From contig CAIMFY010000119.1 of the NCBI GenBank assembly GCA_903840415.1, forward strand, positions 1 to 47,269: a stretch of DNA of 47,269 nucleotides. Reading direction: 5' to 3'. The position numbers were made by a program, and so were the translations under genes. This DNA is from an uncultured Opitutia bacterium. GTDB lineage: Bacteria > Verrucomicrobiota > Verrucomicrobiia > Opitutales > Opitutaceae. Shown in pieces: positions 45,770 through 47,269 of the stretch. The notes beneath the pieces are model-generated. The model did no database searches. It was not told where the DNA came from and was given only the letters and a program-made list of their open reading frames with translations. How positions within the stretch are numbered: the stretch's first letter is position 1; each line of letters begins with the position of its first letter.

Positions 45770-46153
45770 GTGAAACCGAAGCGCCAAGATAAGCGGCATG
45801 GTTTGTGCCGCCGCTACTGCGTGCTTTCCATCGTTTTGATGCGCCCAAAGATTTCCAATTCTGATTCCGCCAGAGCGCTGCTCCGCCTTGTGGAAACGCC
45901 CGCCGTTCCGCGTATCACTGCCACCGCCCGCATCGTAGCGCAGAACCGCAGGATGATCCGCAAAGCAATGCGATTGGGGCACGGATTGGATACGCTTTCG
46001 CGCGAGCTAAATCTACCGAAACGATCGCTGCAAAGGCAGCTCAATGAAGTGGGCCTATTTTTTCGCAAACCACGCGTGCGAAAGGGGAGCGCTGTGAAGA
46101 AGAATATGGCCGCCATTACTCGCGCAAAAATGGCGGCTTTGGCCAACGTCTGA
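45770..46153 (+). CDS. Small helix-turn-helix protein
   Basis: 127-aa basic protein from a GTG start; an in-frame ATG at 45839 (MRPKISNSDSA) would give 104 aa and may be the real start. The segment AMRLGHGLDTLSRELNLPKRSLQRQLNEVGLFF (about 74-106) looks like a helix-turn-helix with a recognition helix PKRSLQRQL, followed by a very basic tail. I do not recognise the family. Its stop codon lies inside the inverted repeat upstream of the tyrosine recombinase gene, so it may be a partner or regulator of that recombinase. Confidence 0.55.
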   Translation: MKPKRQDKRHGLCRRYCVLSIVLMRPKISNSDSARALLRLVETPAVPRITATARIVAQNRRMIRKAMRLGHGLDTLSRELNLPKRSLQRQLNEVGLFFRKPRVRKGSAVKKNMAAITRAKMAALANV

Positions 46154-46175
46154 TAAAATAGGTTATCAGACGTTG
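46144..46175. repeat. 13-6-13 inverted repeat, dif/lox-like candidate site
   Basis: Left arm CAACGTCTGATAA (46144-46156), spacer AATAGG (46157-46162), right arm TTATCAGACGTTG (46163-46175); the arms are perfectly complementary. The layout ...ATAA-N6-TTAT... is that of Xer dif core sites, and the 13-bp arms recall loxP. It ends 32 bases before the tyrosine recombinase ATG and includes the stop of the HTH gene. Alternatives are an operator or a transcript hairpin; no T-run follows. Confidence 0.7.
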
Positions 46176-46207
46176 ACGCGCCCGGTCCGAAAAATCTAGG
46201 GTGGGAC

Positions 46208-47206
46208 ATGGCAACGCACGCTGCCCTCGCGACGGTGGCGCCGCTGGCGCTTACGGCCGAGCAGTTCCAGGACTTGGCGGCGGTGCCGCCGGAAGTCGAG
46301 TGGTTCGCCAATCTGACGAATCCGAACACCCGCCGGGCCTACCGGAGCGACGTGCGCGATTTTATGGGCTTTCTGGGGATCGCGGCTCCGGTGGAATTAA
46401 GGAAGATCGGCCGGTCGCACGTTCTGGCCTGGCGGAAAACGATCGCACACCTGGCACCGGCCACTGTGCGGCGGAAGGTCGCCGCGGTATCGTCCCTCTT
46501 CGACTATCTCTGCGATCGAAATGCCGTGCTGCACAATCCGGTTGCTGGCGTCCAGCGACCCAAAGAAGGGGCGAACCAGGGAAAGACGCCCGCGATCAGC
46601 GACCGACAGGCGAGGGCGCTTTTGGCGGCGCCACCAGTCGTGACGCTGACGGGAAAGCGGGACCGGGCGATCCTGGCGGTCTTTCTTTTCCATGGACCCC
46701 GGCGAGCCGAAGTCGCCGGGCTGAATGTTGGCCACCTCGCTGATCGCCGCGGGATTCCGCACCTCGAATTCCACGGCAAAGGCGGGAAAATCCGTTACCT
46801 GCCGGCGCATCCCGTGGCGGTCGCGGCCATCAACGAATACCTCGCGGCGGCGGGCCACGGCACTGTCAAAAATGGACCCATGTTCCGGCCGTTGCGAAAC
46901 AGGACGTCGGCAGCAGGAACCGGCGGCGCACTCACGGCGGATTCGCTTTGGCGGATCGTGATGCACTACGCCGAAGACGTCGGAATCGATGTCGCCGGGT
47001 TTGGGCCGCATTCTCTGCGCGCCACCGCCGGCACCAATGCGCTCGAGCACGGCGCCGATCTGGCGGCCGTATCGGAGTGGCTGGGGCATGCGAGTATTTC
47101 GACAACTAGATTGTACGATAAGCGGGTCGTGAGTGGGCTTGCCTCGAAAGAATGGACACCAATTCAGGCGGCTTTGATGTCTTTCGGTTGTTGTTGTATT
47201 TCGTAG
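46208..47206 (+). CDS. Tyrosine recombinase with an IS-derived C-terminus
   Basis: 332-aa site-specific recombinase of the phage integrase/Xer type. The N-terminal SAM-like core-binding domain covers about 30-115 (NTRRAYRSDVRDFMGFLG). The catalytic set is complete: R165 in GPRRAEVAGL, K191 in HGKGGKIRYLP, H268 and R271 in HSLRATAG, H294 in LGHASIS and Tyr303 in TTRLYDKR. It lies just after a dif-like inverted repeat and a small HTH gene. Beyond about residue 306 the sequence no longer looks like a recombinase; it runs into IS3-family DNA and ends GCCCIS, so the natural C-terminal tail has been replaced. Activity may be changed or lost. Confidence 0.88.
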   Translation: MATHAALATVAPLALTAEQFQDLAAVPPEVEWFANLTNPNTRRAYRSDVRDFMGFLGIAAPVELRKIGRSHVLAWRKTIAHLAPATVRRKVAAVSSLFDYLCDRNAVLHNPVAGVQRPKEGANQGKTPAISDRQARALLAAPPVVTLTGKRDRAILAVFLFHGPRRAEVAGLNVGHLADRRGIPHLEFHGKGGKIRYLPAHPVAVAAINEYLAAAGHGTVKNGPMFRPLRNRTSAAGTGGALTADSLWRIVMHYAEDVGIDVAGFGPHSLRATAGTNALEHGADLAAVSEWLGHASISTTRLYDKRVVSGLASKEWTPIQAALMSFGCCCIS

Positions 47207-47269
47207 GCCACAGGTGAGATCTGACCGAGCGAGCTGTGGCGTCTCGTCGGGTTGTAAAACGTCTCGATA
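47130..47269 (-). mobile_element. End of an IS3-family insertion sequence (runs off the window)
   Basis: The last part of the window carries the 3' end of an IS3-family transposase gene on the - strand and the element end. The segment AATGGACACC (47151-47160), just outside the transposase stop, resembles the TGGACAC stretch near IS3-family termini. The exact boundary is uncertain: a TG-starting end at 47130 or 47134 would fit. The other end is outside the window. Confidence 0.7.
47164..47269 (-). CDS. IS3-family transposase OrfB, C-terminal 34 residues (partial)
   Basis: Read from the window edge the - strand gives IETFYNPTRRHSSLGQISP then VAYEIQQQPKDIKAA and a TGA (47164-47166). The pattern FYN-x-x-RRHSSLG-x-x-SP-x-x-YE is the conserved C-terminus of the rve integrase-type OrfB of IS3-family elements, just after the catalytic Glu helix. 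The DDE residues lie outside the window. The gene is convergent with, and overlapped by, the altered tail of the tyrosine recombinase. Confidence 0.88.
   Translation of the reverse strand, partial: IETFYNPTRRHSSLGQISPVAYEIQQQPKDIKAA

Noticed and set aside
46144-46175. Integron attC or attI site
   Set aside because: The arms lack the GTTRRRY core layout, and the recombinase shows no sign of the extra IntI domain; no cassette array follows.
45814-46329. 171-codon - strand frame opposite the HTH gene and recombinase start
   Set aside because: It crosses the inverted repeat and two better-supported genes and has no domain-like features.

Overview
The window looks like a chromosomal segment of a high-GC Gram-negative bacterium, most likely Verrucomicrobiota close to Opitutaceae. 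This is inferred from gene content and style, because no rRNA is present. The main clues are a Pel locus, secreted and Tat-exported TIM-barrel sugar isomerases, an OleA/OleB-type lipid cluster, and many leaders without a clear Shine-Dalgarno sequence.

Layout. (1) 254-4837, + strand: a complete YtfQ/YtfR/YtfT/YjfF-type sugar ABC importer, preceded by a large inverted repeat. (2) 22410 down to 4870, - strand: a tightly packed run starting with a UDP-sugar C4-epimerase, then pelA, a pelB split into two genes, pelC, pelD, pelE, pelF and pelG, followed by glmS, a Tat-exported isomerase-like protein and a secreted metallophosphoesterase. GlmS plus the epimerase could supply UDP-GlcNAc/UDP-GalNAc for a cationic galactosamine polymer. 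PelD keeps a c-di-GMP I-site beside a degenerate GGDEF. (3) 22502-32252: housekeeping genes, namely glgC, lgt, a CNNM-type CBS protein, gcvT-gcvH (no gcvP), zinc-free versions of ribosomal proteins L36 and L31, a DUF1015 protein, an M20 amidohydrolase resembling plant ureidoglycolate hydrolase, a SpoIIAA-like protein with a BtpA-family protein, and a secreted cupin. (4) 32274-33266: a second epimerase, galE.

(5) 33327-41946, + strand: the most unusual metabolic block. It holds a beta-ketoacyl-ACP synthase, ACP, two CrtI/phytoene-desaturase-like flavoproteins with a secreted TIM-barrel protein between them, a FabZ-like dehydratase, a FabI-like reductase lacking one active-site Tyr, and an OleA-OleB pair. 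It reads as a dedicated, dissociated fatty-acyl assembly line ending in head-to-head acyl condensation. oleC and oleD do not follow; the cluster runs straight into malQ copies on the opposite strand.

(6) 41924-47269: a rearranged, accessory-looking end. A truncated and frameshifted malQ copy, a patch of short repeats, a decayed malQ 3' fragment and a decayed oleB-like 3' fragment precede an intact malQ. Then come a small HTH protein, a 13-6-13 bp inverted repeat with the geometry of a Xer/dif-type crossover site, a tyrosine recombinase, and the end of an IS3-family element that has rewritten the recombinase C-terminus.
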